Shown here one piece after another: positions 35,340 to 44,036 of a DNA stretch of 64,000 bases. The notes below the pieces were generated by a model. It searched no databases. It had not been told where the DNA came from and saw nothing but the letters and a program-made list of their open reading frames with translations. The DNA comes from Shimia abyssi (lineage in GTDB: Bacteria; Pseudomonadota; Alphaproteobacteria; Rhodobacterales; Rhodobacteraceae): contig NZ_PYGJ01000010.1 of NCBI RefSeq assembly GCF_003014475.1, positions 62,001-126,000 of the forward strand, in the 5' to 3' direction. Both the position numbers and the translations under genes were made by a program. The first letter of the stretch is position 1; each line of letters begins with the position of its first letter.

Positions 35340-36137
35340 TTAGCTCGCCGCACGATCCATCTGAGCCGTCGCCAGACGGCCACCATAGGCCCGATCCAAA
35401 GCGTCCGGCGTAAAGGCTTCGGCCACGGACCCTTCGGCAACCTTACGTGTGTTGATCAGGAACACCCGGTCAAAATACTCGTGTACCGTTGCCAGATCAT
35501 GATGCACCGCCACCACCGTCTTGCCATCTGCACGCAATCCCTTGAGCACCGCGATAATCGCCTTTTCGGTTGCGGCATCGACACCGGCAAACGGTTCGTC
35601 TAACAGATACAAATCTGCCCCTTGCGCCAACGCGCGCGCCAGAAACACTCGCTGTTGCTGACCACCGGACAATTGCCCAATCTGGCGATCTGCAAAATCC
35701 GCCATTCCGACGCGCTCCAAACATGAGGTGGCCTTGTCCAGATGCGTCTTGCGCACCCGTCGCAACAAACCCAGCTCACGGTACAGCCCCATCAAAACAA
35801 CGTCGATCACTCGTGTTGGAAAATCCCAGTCAACGCTGGCGCGCTGCGGAACATACGCGATACGATGTCGTTGTGATCTGAGAGGCTTTCCAAAAACCTT
35901 TGCCTGCCCGGCCAAGGGTGTCACAATCCCAAGCGCCGCCTTGAGCAATGTCGATTTACCGGCCCCATTTGGGCCAATGATAGCCGTCATTGACCCCTCT
36001 TGCACCGTCATATCGACCGAAAACACAACCGGCTTTTGACCGTATGACACCGTCATCCCGCGAATTGCCAGTGGGCTCTCTTCCGGGTGGCGCGCATCTG
36101 GTGCAATGCCTTGATCAGAGATCAACTCAACTGTCAT
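35340..36137 (-). CDS. Metal (Mn/Zn-type) ABC transporter, ATP-binding subunit
   Basis: The 265-residue ABC ATPase has Walker A GPNGAGKST, Q-loop AYVPQRASVDWDFP, signature [14 protein letters not shown], Walker B LYLLDEPFAGVDAA and switch His in VAVHHDLATV. VPQRASVDWDFP after the Q-loop is typical of manganese/zinc importers (TroB, SitB, MntB). It energises the two permeases encoded downstream. It begins 1 bp after the binding-protein stop. An N-terminal extension of about 22 residues precedes the ABC core. Confidence 0.9.
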   Translation of the reverse strand: MTVELISDQGIAPDARHPEESPLAIRGMTVSYGQKPVVFSVDMTVQEGSMTAIIGPNGAGKSTLLKAALGIVTPLAGQAKVFGKPLRSQRHRIAYVPQRASVDWDFPTRVIDVVLMGLYRELGLLRRVRKTHLDKATSCLERVGMADFADRQIGQLSGGQQQRVFLARALAQGADLYLLDEPFAGVDAATEKAIIAVLKGLRADGKTVVAVHHDLATVHEYFDRVFLINTRKVAEGSVAEAFTPDALDRAYGGRLATAQMDRAAS

Positions 36138-36138
36138 A

Positions 36139-37104
36139 TCAAGACCCCGCTGACAGCTTGCCGCTCAAACCACGCGCAGGCACCGAACCGCCCAACGCAC
36201 CAGCTATCACTGTGAAATTATGGTCAATCATGCCGGGATAAGTGCCCTCATAGGTGCCCTCCTGCCCCATCGCATCTGAGAACAGCTCGCCTCCGATGAT
36301 CACCTCATGCCCCTTGGCGGCTGCACCCTCGCTCAGCGCGCGGATCGACCGGTCCGAGACCGAGCTCTCCACAAACACGGCACCGATTTTGCGCTCAACC
36401 AGCAGGTCTACCAGTTCGCCAATGCGGTTCAGGCCCGCTTCGGATTCGGTCGAAATGCCCTGAATACCCATAACCTCAAACCCATATGCGCGGCCAAAAT
36501 AGCCAAATGCATCATGCGCCGTTACCAAGACGCGTGCTTCTTGGGGCACCGTGGCCATCGCCCGTGCACCATAGACGGCCAAGGCCTCCAGCTCGGTAAT
36601 CAGAGTTTTTGTGTTGGCTGCAAACAACTCGGCATTCGCCGGACTTTTGGCGGTCAGCGCGTCGCGGATATGCTCTACAACATATGTCCACAATGTCGGG
36701 TCCATCCAAACATGAGGGTCAAACTTGTCGGCATAATCGTCATGCCCGCGCAACAACTCGCGGGGTAAGGTGTCTGTCGCCGCCACAACTGTGCCGCGCT
36801 TTTCCAGCTTGTGCAGGAAATCCTGCATCTGTGCCTCAAGATACAACCCATGCCACAGCACAAGATCCGCGCGCGTCATGGCGACAATATCGGTGCGGGT
36901 CTGGCGATAGGCATGCGGATCAACTCCCGCCCCCATCAGTGACTTGACCTCAACCGCGCCACCACCAATGCGACGCGCGGTATCAGCAATCATGCCCGTC
37001 GTTGCCACAACCGACAGTGTGTCGGACGCCAAAACCGGACCGGAAAAACCGGAAAACCCAACTGCGGCACCAGCTGCCAGAAAACCACGACGCGAGAATC
37101 GCAT
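36139..37104 (-). CDS. Metal (Mn/Zn-type) ABC transporter, binding protein (TroA/SitA family)
   Basis: The protein has 321 residues. It begins with a twin-arginine-like signal (MRFSRRGFLAAGAAV, cleavage near VLAS), so it may be exported folded. The cluster A-I fold has candidate metal ligands His64 (VDPHAY), His131 (FDPHVW), His197 (TAHDAF) and Asp277 (LFSDAM). That three-His plus Asp set is the one known for TroA; manganese-specific PsaA and related proteins have Glu at the third position. The cargo may be manganese or zinc. First gene of the operon, with a promoter and palindromic operator about 30-55 bp upstream. Confidence 0.87.
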   Translation of the reverse strand: MRFSRRGFLAAGAAVGFSGFSGPVLASDTLSVVATTGMIADTARRIGGGAVEVKSLMGAGVDPHAYRQTRTDIVAMTRADLVLWHGLYLEAQMQDFLHKLEKRGTVVAATDTLPRELLRGHDDYADKFDPHVWMDPTLWTYVVEHIRDALTAKSPANAELFAANTKTLITELEALAVYGARAMATVPQEARVLVTAHDAFGYFGRAYGFEVMGIQGISTESEAGLNRIGELVDLLVERKIGAVFVESSVSDRSIRALSEGAAAKGHEVIIGGELFSDAMGQEGTYEGTYPGMIDHNFTVIAGALGGSVPARGLSGKLSAGS

Positions 37105-37131
37105 GGACGTACCTCACCCTTGTTCAACTTG

Positions 37132-37160
37132 AATATGAGAACCATTCTCAATAATGTCAA
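37132..37160 (-). promoter_or_regulatory. Promoter with embedded palindromic operator of the metal-transporter operon
   Basis: On the minus strand TTGACA (37155-37160) and CATATT (37132-37137) are 17 bp apart. Between them lies a perfect inverted repeat TGAGAA-TGG-TTCTCA (37136-37150). This position lets a bound repressor block RNA polymerase. A Fur-superfamily (Mur/Zur-like) regulator is the natural guess given the operon, but the identity is inferred. Confidence 0.6.
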
Positions 37161-37303
37161 CGCAATTGCGAATTATTTGCAACTTAACTTGACCAAAAGG
37201 TCAAAAAATGACGATTTCCCCAACGCGCGCGCTTGAAAACCACCCGTCACCGTGACACGGTAAGGCCTGTTTTTTCGATCAGGCCCCACCTGAGGACACG
37301 CAC

Positions 37304-38308
37304 ATGCAGACGCCTATCATGACACAGGACGACACCACGTCCGGCCACCAGCTGCCCACAGCCATCGAGCCCCGCAATCCCGGCATGGCGCTTGATCTCG
37401 ATTGGGTGCGCATGGCACAGGCCAACACGTCAGCCATTGAACGTCGCGCCAAGACACTGCCGGGCCGCCGTTCGGTCAAGAAAGACTATCAGGCGGCATG
37501 GCTCTGTCGGGCGATCGCTTGCATCGACCTGACAACTCTGGCTGGCGACGATACCGAAGAACGCGTGCGCCGACTATGTGCCAAGGCCGCAAACCCTGTG
37601 CGCGCAGACATCCTCGATGCGCTTGGCATGACCGGGCTCACTACAGGGGCTGTCTGCGTTTACCACGACATGGTCGACACGGCGGTCTCCGCCGTCGCAG
37701 GCACAGGTATCCCTGTCGCAGCAGTCTCCACCGGCTTTCCAGCGGGTCTCTCACCTTTCCATCTGCGCGTGGCAGAGATTGAAGAAAGCGTCAAAGCAGG
37801 CGCCGAAGAAATCGATATCGTCATCACCCGCCGCCACGTCCTGCAAGGCAATTGGCAGGCACTCTACGATGAGATGAAAGCCTTCCGCGAAGCGTGCGGC
37901 GACGCGCACGTCAAAGCCATTCTCGCCACCGGCGAACTCGGCACGCTTCGCAACGTCGCGCGCGCTTCGCTCGTGTGTATGATGGCCGGAGCCGATTTCA
38001 TCAAAACGTCAACCGGTAAGGAAAGCGTTAATGCCACCTTGCCTGTCTCGCTCGTCATGATCCGCGCCATCCGCGACTATTACGACCGCACCGGCTACCG
38101 CATCGGTTACAAACCCGCAGGTGGCATCTCCAAGGCCAAGGACGCCCTGGTCTACTTGGCGCTCATGAAAGACGAACTCGGCGACCGCTGGCTGCAACCT
38201 GACCTTTTCCGCTTTGGCGCAAGCTCGCTTTTGAATGACATCGAACGCCAGCTCGAACACCATGTCACCGGCCACTATTCGGCCTCCTACCGCCACGCAA
38301 TGGCCTGA
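37304..38308 (+). CDS. deoC: Deoxyribose-phosphate aldolase
   Basis: The protein has 334 residues, longer than the 220-260 of the short form and similar to the long (E. coli-type II or eukaryote-like) form. It cleaves 2-deoxyribose-5-phosphate to glyceraldehyde-3-phosphate and acetaldehyde. The Schiff-base lysine is in FIKTSTGKES, with IDLTTLAGDD near the N terminus and the second lysine in GYKPAGGIS. The start ATG 37304 could be replaced by ATG 37319. The next gene begins 10 bp later and encodes an aldehyde dehydrogenase that can remove the acetaldehyde. Confidence 0.94.
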   Translation: MQTPIMTQDDTTSGHQLPTAIEPRNPGMALDLDWVRMAQANTSAIERRAKTLPGRRSVKKDYQAAWLCRAIACIDLTTLAGDDTEERVRRLCAKAANPVRADILDALGMTGLTTGAVCVYHDMVDTAVSAVAGTGIPVAAVSTGFPAGLSPFHLRVAEIEESVKAGAEEIDIVITRRHVLQGNWQALYDEMKAFREACGDAHVKAILATGELGTLRNVARASLVCMMAGADFIKTSTGKESVNATLPVSLVMIRAIRDYYDRTGYRIGYKPAGGISKAKDALVYLALMKDELGDRWLQPDLFRFGASSLLNDIERQLEHHVTGHYSASYRHAMA

Positions 38309-38318
38309 GGATACGCTC

Positions 38319-40664
38319 ATGACCGTGAAAGAAATCTTCGAGTCTATGGACTACGGCCCCGCCCCTGAATCCGCTGCTGATGCGCTGGCATGGATCGTTG
38401 ATCAGGGCGCGGCTTTTGGCCAGTTCATCAACGGCACTTGGACCACTCCGCGCAAGGATTTCCAGTCGCGCAATCCTGCCAACGGGGAAACTCTCGCCGA
38501 CCTGTCTCAGGCCACCCAAGACGAAGTGAACGCCGCCGTTGATGCCGCCCGCAAGGCGCAACCCAAATGGCAAAAGCTCGGCGGCCATGGCCGCGCTAAG
38601 ATCATCTACGCCATCGCGCGCCTGTTGCAAAAACACTCACGCCTCTTTGCCGTGCTCGAAACACTCGACAACGGCAAACCGATCCGCGAAAGCCGCGACA
38701 TCGATATCCCCCTTGTCCAGCGCCACTTCTACTATCACGCTGGCATGGCCCAACTGATGGAGAGCGAACTGCCCGACGCAGAGGCACTCGGCGTCTGTGG
38801 CCAGATCATCCCTTGGAACTTCCCCCTCCTGATGCTCGCATGGAAGGTCGCCCCGGCGCTCGCCATGGGCAACACGGTGGTGCTGAAACCCGCCGAATAC
38901 ACGTCTCTTACCGCCCTCCTGTTTGCTGATATCTGCCAACAGGCGGGCGTCCCTGCAGGTGTGGTCAACATTGTGACTGGCGATGGCGCTGTGGGCGAAA
39001 TGATCACCGCCCATGACGGCATCGATAAAATCGCCTTCACTGGCTCCACCTCTGTTGGGCGCGCCATCCGCGCCGCCACGGCAGGCTCGGGCAAATCCCT
39101 CACGCTCGAGTTAGGCGGCAAGTCCCCTTACATTGTTTTTGACGACGCCGATATCGACAGCGCCATCGAGGGGCTTGTCGATGCAATCTGGTTCAACCAA
39201 GGCCAGGTTTGTTGCGCCGGCTCACGCTTGCTTGTGCAAGAAGGCATCGCAGATCGGTTCCACGCCAAGCTCAAGACCCGCATGGATGGGTTGCGCCTTG
39301 GCAATCCGCTCGACAAATGCATCGACGTCGGCGCGGTCGTCGATCCGGTCCAGTTGCAAACCATCACCAACTTGGTGGCCAGCAACACCGAAGGCGAAAC
39401 CTACGCCGCCGCCGTCGACATGCCCGTCGAAGGCTGTTTCTACCCGCCCACCCTGATCACCGGCCTCGCCCCCTCGTCACGCCTCATGCAAGAGGAAATC
39501 TTCGGCCCCGTACTGGTCTCCACCACTTTCCGCACTCCGTCCGAGGCCGTGGCACTGGCCAACAACACGCGCTACGGGCTCGCCGCAACGCTCTGGACCG
39601 AGAATGTGAACCTCGCCCTCGACATCGCACCGAAACTGGTTGCCGGGGTCGTATGGGTAAATGCGACCAATCTCTTTGACGCCGCCGCTGGCTTTGGCGG
39701 AATACGCGAAAGTGGCTTTGGACGTGAAGGCGGCTGGGAAGGTCTTTCCGCCTACACCAAACCCAATTCCAGCGCCAAGCCGCTCAATCCCCTCACCGCA
39801 TTCACCGGCGACAAGGGTCCCGCTGACCCGCTCGACCGCACCGCCAAACTCTATATCGGAGGCAAGCAGACGCGGCCCGATGGCGGCTATTCCCGCAACG
39901 TTTACGGTAAAACCGGCGCCCTTCTCGGACAGGCCCCACTGGCCAACCGCAAAGACCTGCGCAACGCAGTCGAGGCTGCCCAAGCCGCCAAAGGCTGGTC
40001 CGGCACCACCGGGCACCTGCGCGCGCAAATCCTCTACTATATCGCCGAAAACCTCTCGGCACGGCATGATGAATTCGCCGCCCGGATCAACGCCCTGACC
40101 GGGGCGCGCAACGGCGCGCGCGAGGTCGACGCCGCGGTCCAGCGCCTCTTCACCTATGCCGCTTGGGCCGACAAATACGATGGCCAGGCACATGGTGTGC
40201 CAATTCGCGGCGTGGCGCTGGCCATGAAAGAACCCGTTGGTGTGATCGGCGCCTTCTGCCCAGACGAGGCTCCCTTGCTCGGTCTAGTCTCGACAATGGC
40301 CCCCGCCATCGCCATGGGCAACCGCGCCATACTGATCGCATCCGAGCCTTTCCCCCTCGCCGCCACCGACTTTTACCAAGTGCTGGAAACCTCTGACGTG
40401 CCCGCTGGCGTGGTCAATATCCTCACTGGTTCCCACGCCGAACTCGCCAAACCACTGGCCGGTCACCTTGATGTGGACGCGGTCTGGTCCTTCTCCTCGA
40501 CCGACCTTTCCGCCACACTCGAACGCGAAAGCGCGGGCAACCTCAAACGCACCTGGGTCAACAACACCCAATCGCGCGATTGGCACGGCCCAGCCGGAGA
40601 AGGCGGCGCCTTCCTGCAAGCGGCAACCCAGGTTAAAAACATCTGGATCCCCTACGGCGAATGA
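38319..40664 (+). CDS. Tandem aldehyde dehydrogenase with degenerate second domain
   Basis: The protein has 781 residues. Residues about 50-500 form a full ALDH: PWNFPLLMLAWKVAPALAMGN, the catalytic Glu in LELGGKSP, and the catalytic Cys in NQGQVCCAGSR. Residues about 505-781 repeat the N-terminal half (LYIGGKQTRPDGGYSRNVYGK, then GVIGAFCPDEAPLLGLVSTMAPAIAMGN) but stop before a catalytic Cys appears and lack ELGGK. It probably oxidises the acetaldehyde produced by DeoC; the second half may be structural. ATG 38319 has TGAGG upstream and lies 10 bp after deoC. Confidence 0.88.
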   Translation: MTVKEIFESMDYGPAPESAADALAWIVDQGAAFGQFINGTWTTPRKDFQSRNPANGETLADLSQATQDEVNAAVDAARKAQPKWQKLGGHGRAKIIYAIARLLQKHSRLFAVLETLDNGKPIRESRDIDIPLVQRHFYYHAGMAQLMESELPDAEALGVCGQIIPWNFPLLMLAWKVAPALAMGNTVVLKPAEYTSLTALLFADICQQAGVPAGVVNIVTGDGAVGEMITAHDGIDKIAFTGSTSVGRAIRAATAGSGKSLTLELGGKSPYIVFDDADIDSAIEGLVDAIWFNQGQVCCAGSRLLVQEGIADRFHAKLKTRMDGLRLGNPLDKCIDVGAVVDPVQLQTITNLVASNTEGETYAAAVDMPVEGCFYPPTLITGLAPSSRLMQEEIFGPVLVSTTFRTPSEAVALANNTRYGLAATLWTENVNLALDIAPKLVAGVVWVNATNLFDAAAGFGGIRESGFGREGGWEGLSAYTKPNSSAKPLNPLTAFTGDKGPADPLDRTAKLYIGGKQTRPDGGYSRNVYGKTGALLGQAPLANRKDLRNAVEAAQAAKGWSGTTGHLRAQILYYIAENLSARHDEFAARINALTGARNGAREVDAAVQRLFTYAAWADKYDGQAHGVPIRGVALAMKEPVGVIGAFCPDEAPLLGLVSTMAPAIAMGNRAILIASEPFPLAATDFYQVLETSDVPAGVVNILTGSHAELAKPLAGHLDVDAVWSFSSTDLSATLERESAGNLKRTWVNNTQSRDWHGPAGEGGAFLQAATQVKNIWIPYGE

Positions 40665-40716
40665 TTGAAAGGGGCAGTCTGCCATGATCGCCCCTCACTT
40701 CGTCTTGTAAAAATAC

Positions 40717-40754
40717 TTTGCCCTTGTCACAGCCCGCTGTGACGGGGGCAAAGC
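40717..40754. terminator. Strong 17-bp hairpin after the aldehyde dehydrogenase gene
   Basis: CTTTGCCC-TT-GTCACAG pairs with CTGTGAC-GG-GGGCAAAG around the loop CCCG; the TT/GG positions can form wobble pairs, so the stem is continuous over 17 bp. It separates the convergent aldehyde dehydrogenase and diguanylate cyclase genes. The GTCACAGC core equals the third stem at 27579-27598. Confidence 0.65.
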
Positions 40755-40811
40755 CGCCTTTCCCACGTCACCTTCCGCGCTCCTATTCGGATGTTGCATA
40801 AAAGGTCGCAT

Positions 40812-42326
40812 TCAACAACATTTCCCCTCCACATCAGCAGCCGCGCGTACGCAATTACGCCCAGCGGCCTTGGCCGCATAAAGCGCCTTGTCAGCCGCCT
40901 TAATCAAGTCTTGCGGCATGGTCCCATCAGCTGGATAGCTCGCCACACCAATAGAAATCGTCACCCGTGGCAACTCACCGGCCCCATAGCGCACCTGAAC
41001 CTCTTCAACCGCTGCCCGCAATTTTTCCGCAATCACAAGCCCACGTGCCGTATCCGCCTTCGGCACCAGCACGGAAAACTCTTCACCACCAAATCGGCAC
41101 GGCGTTTCTCCTTTGGCAAACATGTCCAGCATCTTGTCGCTGATCGCGCGCAACACCATGTCGCCCGCATCATGCCCGTGATTGTCGTTGAACGATTTGA
41201 ACTTGTCCGCGTCAAATGCCAGCAAAGCAAAACTCTCATCCTTGCGCGCTGCCATGACCCCATCGGATCGCAACGCCTCCAGGAAATAACGTCGATTGTA
41301 TAATCGGGTCAGCGGGCCGCGCGTGCTCTGGTCGTGCAACTCGTCGCGCAGTTTCACATTGGCAATCGCCAGACTGATATGTTCTCCGCATTGCAACGCA
41401 AACTCGTTCGCCTCCAGAACACGCCTGCGCTCCATCTGCGCTGGATAAACCACGTGCAGTAATCCAACCGTATCTCCATGAGCTACAATCGGCACACAGA
41501 TCGCATTCTCGATCTCTGGAATGCCATCTGCCGCGTCCAGCATATGCTGACACTCTAACCCGGCACCGGATGCGTCATAATGATAGCCCCGGCCGCGTCG
41601 CAACGCCCAACAACTGTCCGGCGCGATATGGTCGTGGGTTTTGGCCTCCCCCCATGTACAGCTCCCGTCCAACACATCACGCGAGTTGGAATACAGATAC
41701 AGCTCTCCATCGGTGCACGGCAGCAGGCTCGGCATGAAACGACGCACGACCTCAAACAGCTCGTCCAGTGACTTGCAGCTCTGCAACCACTCGTCCAGCT
41801 GCGCCAGCAGCTTCCCTTCACTGCGCCAAGCTTGCTCTTTTGCCAGAAGAGCAAGCGCCTTTGTCTCCGCGGCTTCCGCGGCCTTCTTTGCCTTGTCCAA
41901 GTCGGCGGCGTCCCGACGAAACTGGGTCACATCGGTAAAAGTCACCACATATCCGCCATCCATCAAGGGCCGCGCAAAGGATGACACCACCCGCCCCGAG
42001 GGCATATTACGATCAAAGTGGAACGGCTGACCGCTTTTGAAATTCCCCTGAACTTCATCCATTTTGGCTTGGGAAATAACGCCATACGAGACACTGATTT
42101 TCAGAAACTGTTCTCGGCTCATCCCCACCCGAAGATCACACGTATTCAACTCCAGAACTCGGAAAATCCTGTCATTGTGAAGCCTGCACACACCGTCCGG
42201 CGACCAAGCGACGATGCCCTGCTCCATCTGGTTGAGGATTTCAAACAGCTGTGCGCTATTACTGCTCATGACCGGCGTGGCCGTGTTCGTCTTTGGTGGC
42301 TTTCTGTTTTCCGTCATGTACGTCAT
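40812..42326 (-). CDS. Diguanylate cyclase with PAS and GAF-like sensor domains
   Basis: The protein has 504 residues and no membrane segment. Residues about 22-130 form a PAS domain (ILNQMEQGIVAWSPDGVCRLHN, ending VVTFTDVTQFRRD), a short coiled coil follows, then a GAF-like domain at about 180-320 (FMPSLLPCTDGELYLYS, PIVAHGDTVGLLHVVY). The C-terminal GGDEF domain keeps the active site CRFGGEEF and the metal Asp in LLAFDADKFKSFND, so c-di-GMP synthesis is expected. The upstream inhibitory site RxxD is AKGE here, so product inhibition is probably lost. Start ATG 42326; ATG 42317 is also possible. Confidence 0.9.
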   Translation of the reverse strand: MTYMTENRKPPKTNTATPVMSSNSAQLFEILNQMEQGIVAWSPDGVCRLHNDRIFRVLELNTCDLRVGMSREQFLKISVSYGVISQAKMDEVQGNFKSGQPFHFDRNMPSGRVVSSFARPLMDGGYVVTFTDVTQFRRDAADLDKAKKAAEAAETKALALLAKEQAWRSEGKLLAQLDEWLQSCKSLDELFEVVRRFMPSLLPCTDGELYLYSNSRDVLDGSCTWGEAKTHDHIAPDSCWALRRGRGYHYDASGAGLECQHMLDAADGIPEIENAICVPIVAHGDTVGLLHVVYPAQMERRRVLEANEFALQCGEHISLAIANVKLRDELHDQSTRGPLTRLYNRRYFLEALRSDGVMAARKDESFALLAFDADKFKSFNDNHGHDAGDMVLRAISDKMLDMFAKGETPCRFGGEEFSVLVPKADTARGLVIAEKLRAAVEEVQVRYGAGELPRVTISIGVASYPADGTMPQDLIKAADKALYAAKAAGRNCVRAAADVEGKCC

Positions 42327-42460
42327 CGCTCCAACCCCAAGTCGGGCCCCAAGCTAACGGCGAACCGTCTGAATTGTGTTAATGCTCCCTAAATCAGTCG
42401 CCAAAAATGCATCGCCTTTGAGCAAAATGCCTTCGAGTACACCCGCCCATCATCTGGCGC

Positions 42461-43846
42461 CTATCCAGCCCACAAAGCTGTGCCAGGGTAAAATTGCGAC
42501 CACGCAAACCAAAACGCCTGATGACTGCCCAAATCTTTGCCGCTTGCATCCACTGCCCGAATGCCCCCGGCATCCAGCTTCAAATGTACGTTCTCAACAA
42601 TAACGTCGCGCCCCTGCTTTAGCGCAGAAAACGCCTTGCTACGCTGAAACGCCACCGGCTGACCGCTCGCCGTCACCACACCGATCACATCCTCATGCAC
42701 GCCCAAACGCGGGTCCACATCCCCCACCGGGAAAATCGGGCCATCCGCATCGCGCCCATTGCGAAAATCGAAATTCCGCCCCAGCGCCAACGACTCGACC
42801 AGTACTGTTGTCTCTGGATGTGCTTTTTCCCATTCGCCCCAGGTTGTCGTTACAACACTGACCTGCTCCAGCTTGACACCCTTCCTTGCCAACGGCCCTG
42901 TCACCGCATCGCCGCGAAACGTGTCAAAAACCGAGTAGGTGTTGAGGTCATACATCACCTTGTTCGACCGGATAAGCAGTCCCGACGTCCTCAAAACAGG
43001 CCGCATAACGCCTGGGATGTTATCCGTGAAATAGGCCTGCGCCGCGCCGCATAACGTGCAATAGGGAATACCCAAGTCGCGCCCGCCCAGCGTGTCATTC
43101 ACCATCTCGCGCACTTCCATGATCTGGCGCGGATAGGCGCGGTATTCGCCATTGACCTCAACTCCAAACACGATGTCACGCTTCTTTAACCACCGCGCCT
43201 CCTTAGCACTCACAACCTCCGGGTTGTCCGCGGCCGGAATGCAGTTGCACGGGGTATCCGTCGTGCCAAATGGACGGTCATCAATCAGCACGCCACCCCA
43301 CGATACCATGCGCCAGTCAATGTCACCCTCGACAAAGATGCGCTCCCATCCGGGGACGAAATTTGTAAAAATCGAGCGCTTCGTGTCCAAATACCCCGGA
43401 TAGGCCGGAATATTCCATGCGATCAGGTAATCCGTAATCTCCCCCCAGCGCTGAGGTGTTTTCAACTCGACCTGCAATAAGGTTTCTGCTGCGGCGGCTA
43501 AGGCATCGTCAAAGTTACGCCGCCACGTGAACCGCATCATATCGCTTATGATCCACACCAGCCGTGGATCGCCAGACTCCGCAATTTCGCGCAGCGCAGT
43601 CTCCTGATCCTGCCCCCAAGCCGATTGCTCAAGGCTTTCTTCAAACACCACATGTACCGCCTCTCGCACGGCTGGAGGCAACCGGCCTTCCGGAACGCCC
43701 GGCGGCGCGCCATATTGCTCAATCACATGTGACGAGAGTGCCTTTGCGTAAACACGCGGCCCAGCGCTAATGGTTACCAGCGCCCCCAAAACCATCACCC
43801 CAACCATCCTGCGGATCACGCCAATTATTCCACGTGACATGCTCAT
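42461..43846 (-). CDS. DUF3179 family exported protein
   Basis: The protein has 461 residues. A hydrophobic N-terminal segment (VRRMVGVMVLGALVTISAGP region) suggests a signal peptide or anchor. The DUF3179 region holds DIVFGVEVNGEYRAYPRQIM, VNDTLGGRDLGIPYCTLCGAAQAY, and TYSVFDTFRGDAVTGP. The CTLCG cysteines are a family hallmark and suggest a metal- or haem-binding role, which is not proven. ATG 43846 has a GGGGGG run upstream; the longer frame start is in a promoter-like gap. Divergent from the methyltransferase gene with 190 bp between. Confidence 0.83.
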   Translation of the reverse strand: MSMSRGIIGVIRRMVGVMVLGALVTISAGPRVYAKALSSHVIEQYGAPPGVPEGRLPPAVREAVHVVFEESLEQSAWGQDQETALREIAESGDPRLVWIISDMMRFTWRRNFDDALAAAAETLLQVELKTPQRWGEITDYLIAWNIPAYPGYLDTKRSIFTNFVPGWERIFVEGDIDWRMVSWGGVLIDDRPFGTTDTPCNCIPAADNPEVVSAKEARWLKKRDIVFGVEVNGEYRAYPRQIMEVREMVNDTLGGRDLGIPYCTLCGAAQAYFTDNIPGVMRPVLRTSGLLIRSNKVMYDLNTYSVFDTFRGDAVTGPLARKGVKLEQVSVVTTTWGEWEKAHPETTVLVESLALGRNFDFRNGRDADGPIFPVGDVDPRLGVHEDVIGVVTASGQPVAFQRSKAFSALKQGRDVIVENVHLKLDAGGIRAVDASGKDLGSHQAFWFAWSQFYPGTALWAG

Positions 43847-44036
43847 GCTTTCCCCCCTTTGTTGTGACTTGCCCAAATCGGGTTCGGCGCAACCGAACTC
43901 ACACACCCAGTGTCGCACAAACACTCGACCACTCAATTCACGTCTGTATCATCGACGCGTGAGCGCACGCTAAACAGCAATATTTGCACCCAATTATTGT
44001 GCTAAACCCAATCCCATACACCGCGAGAGAGAAGCT

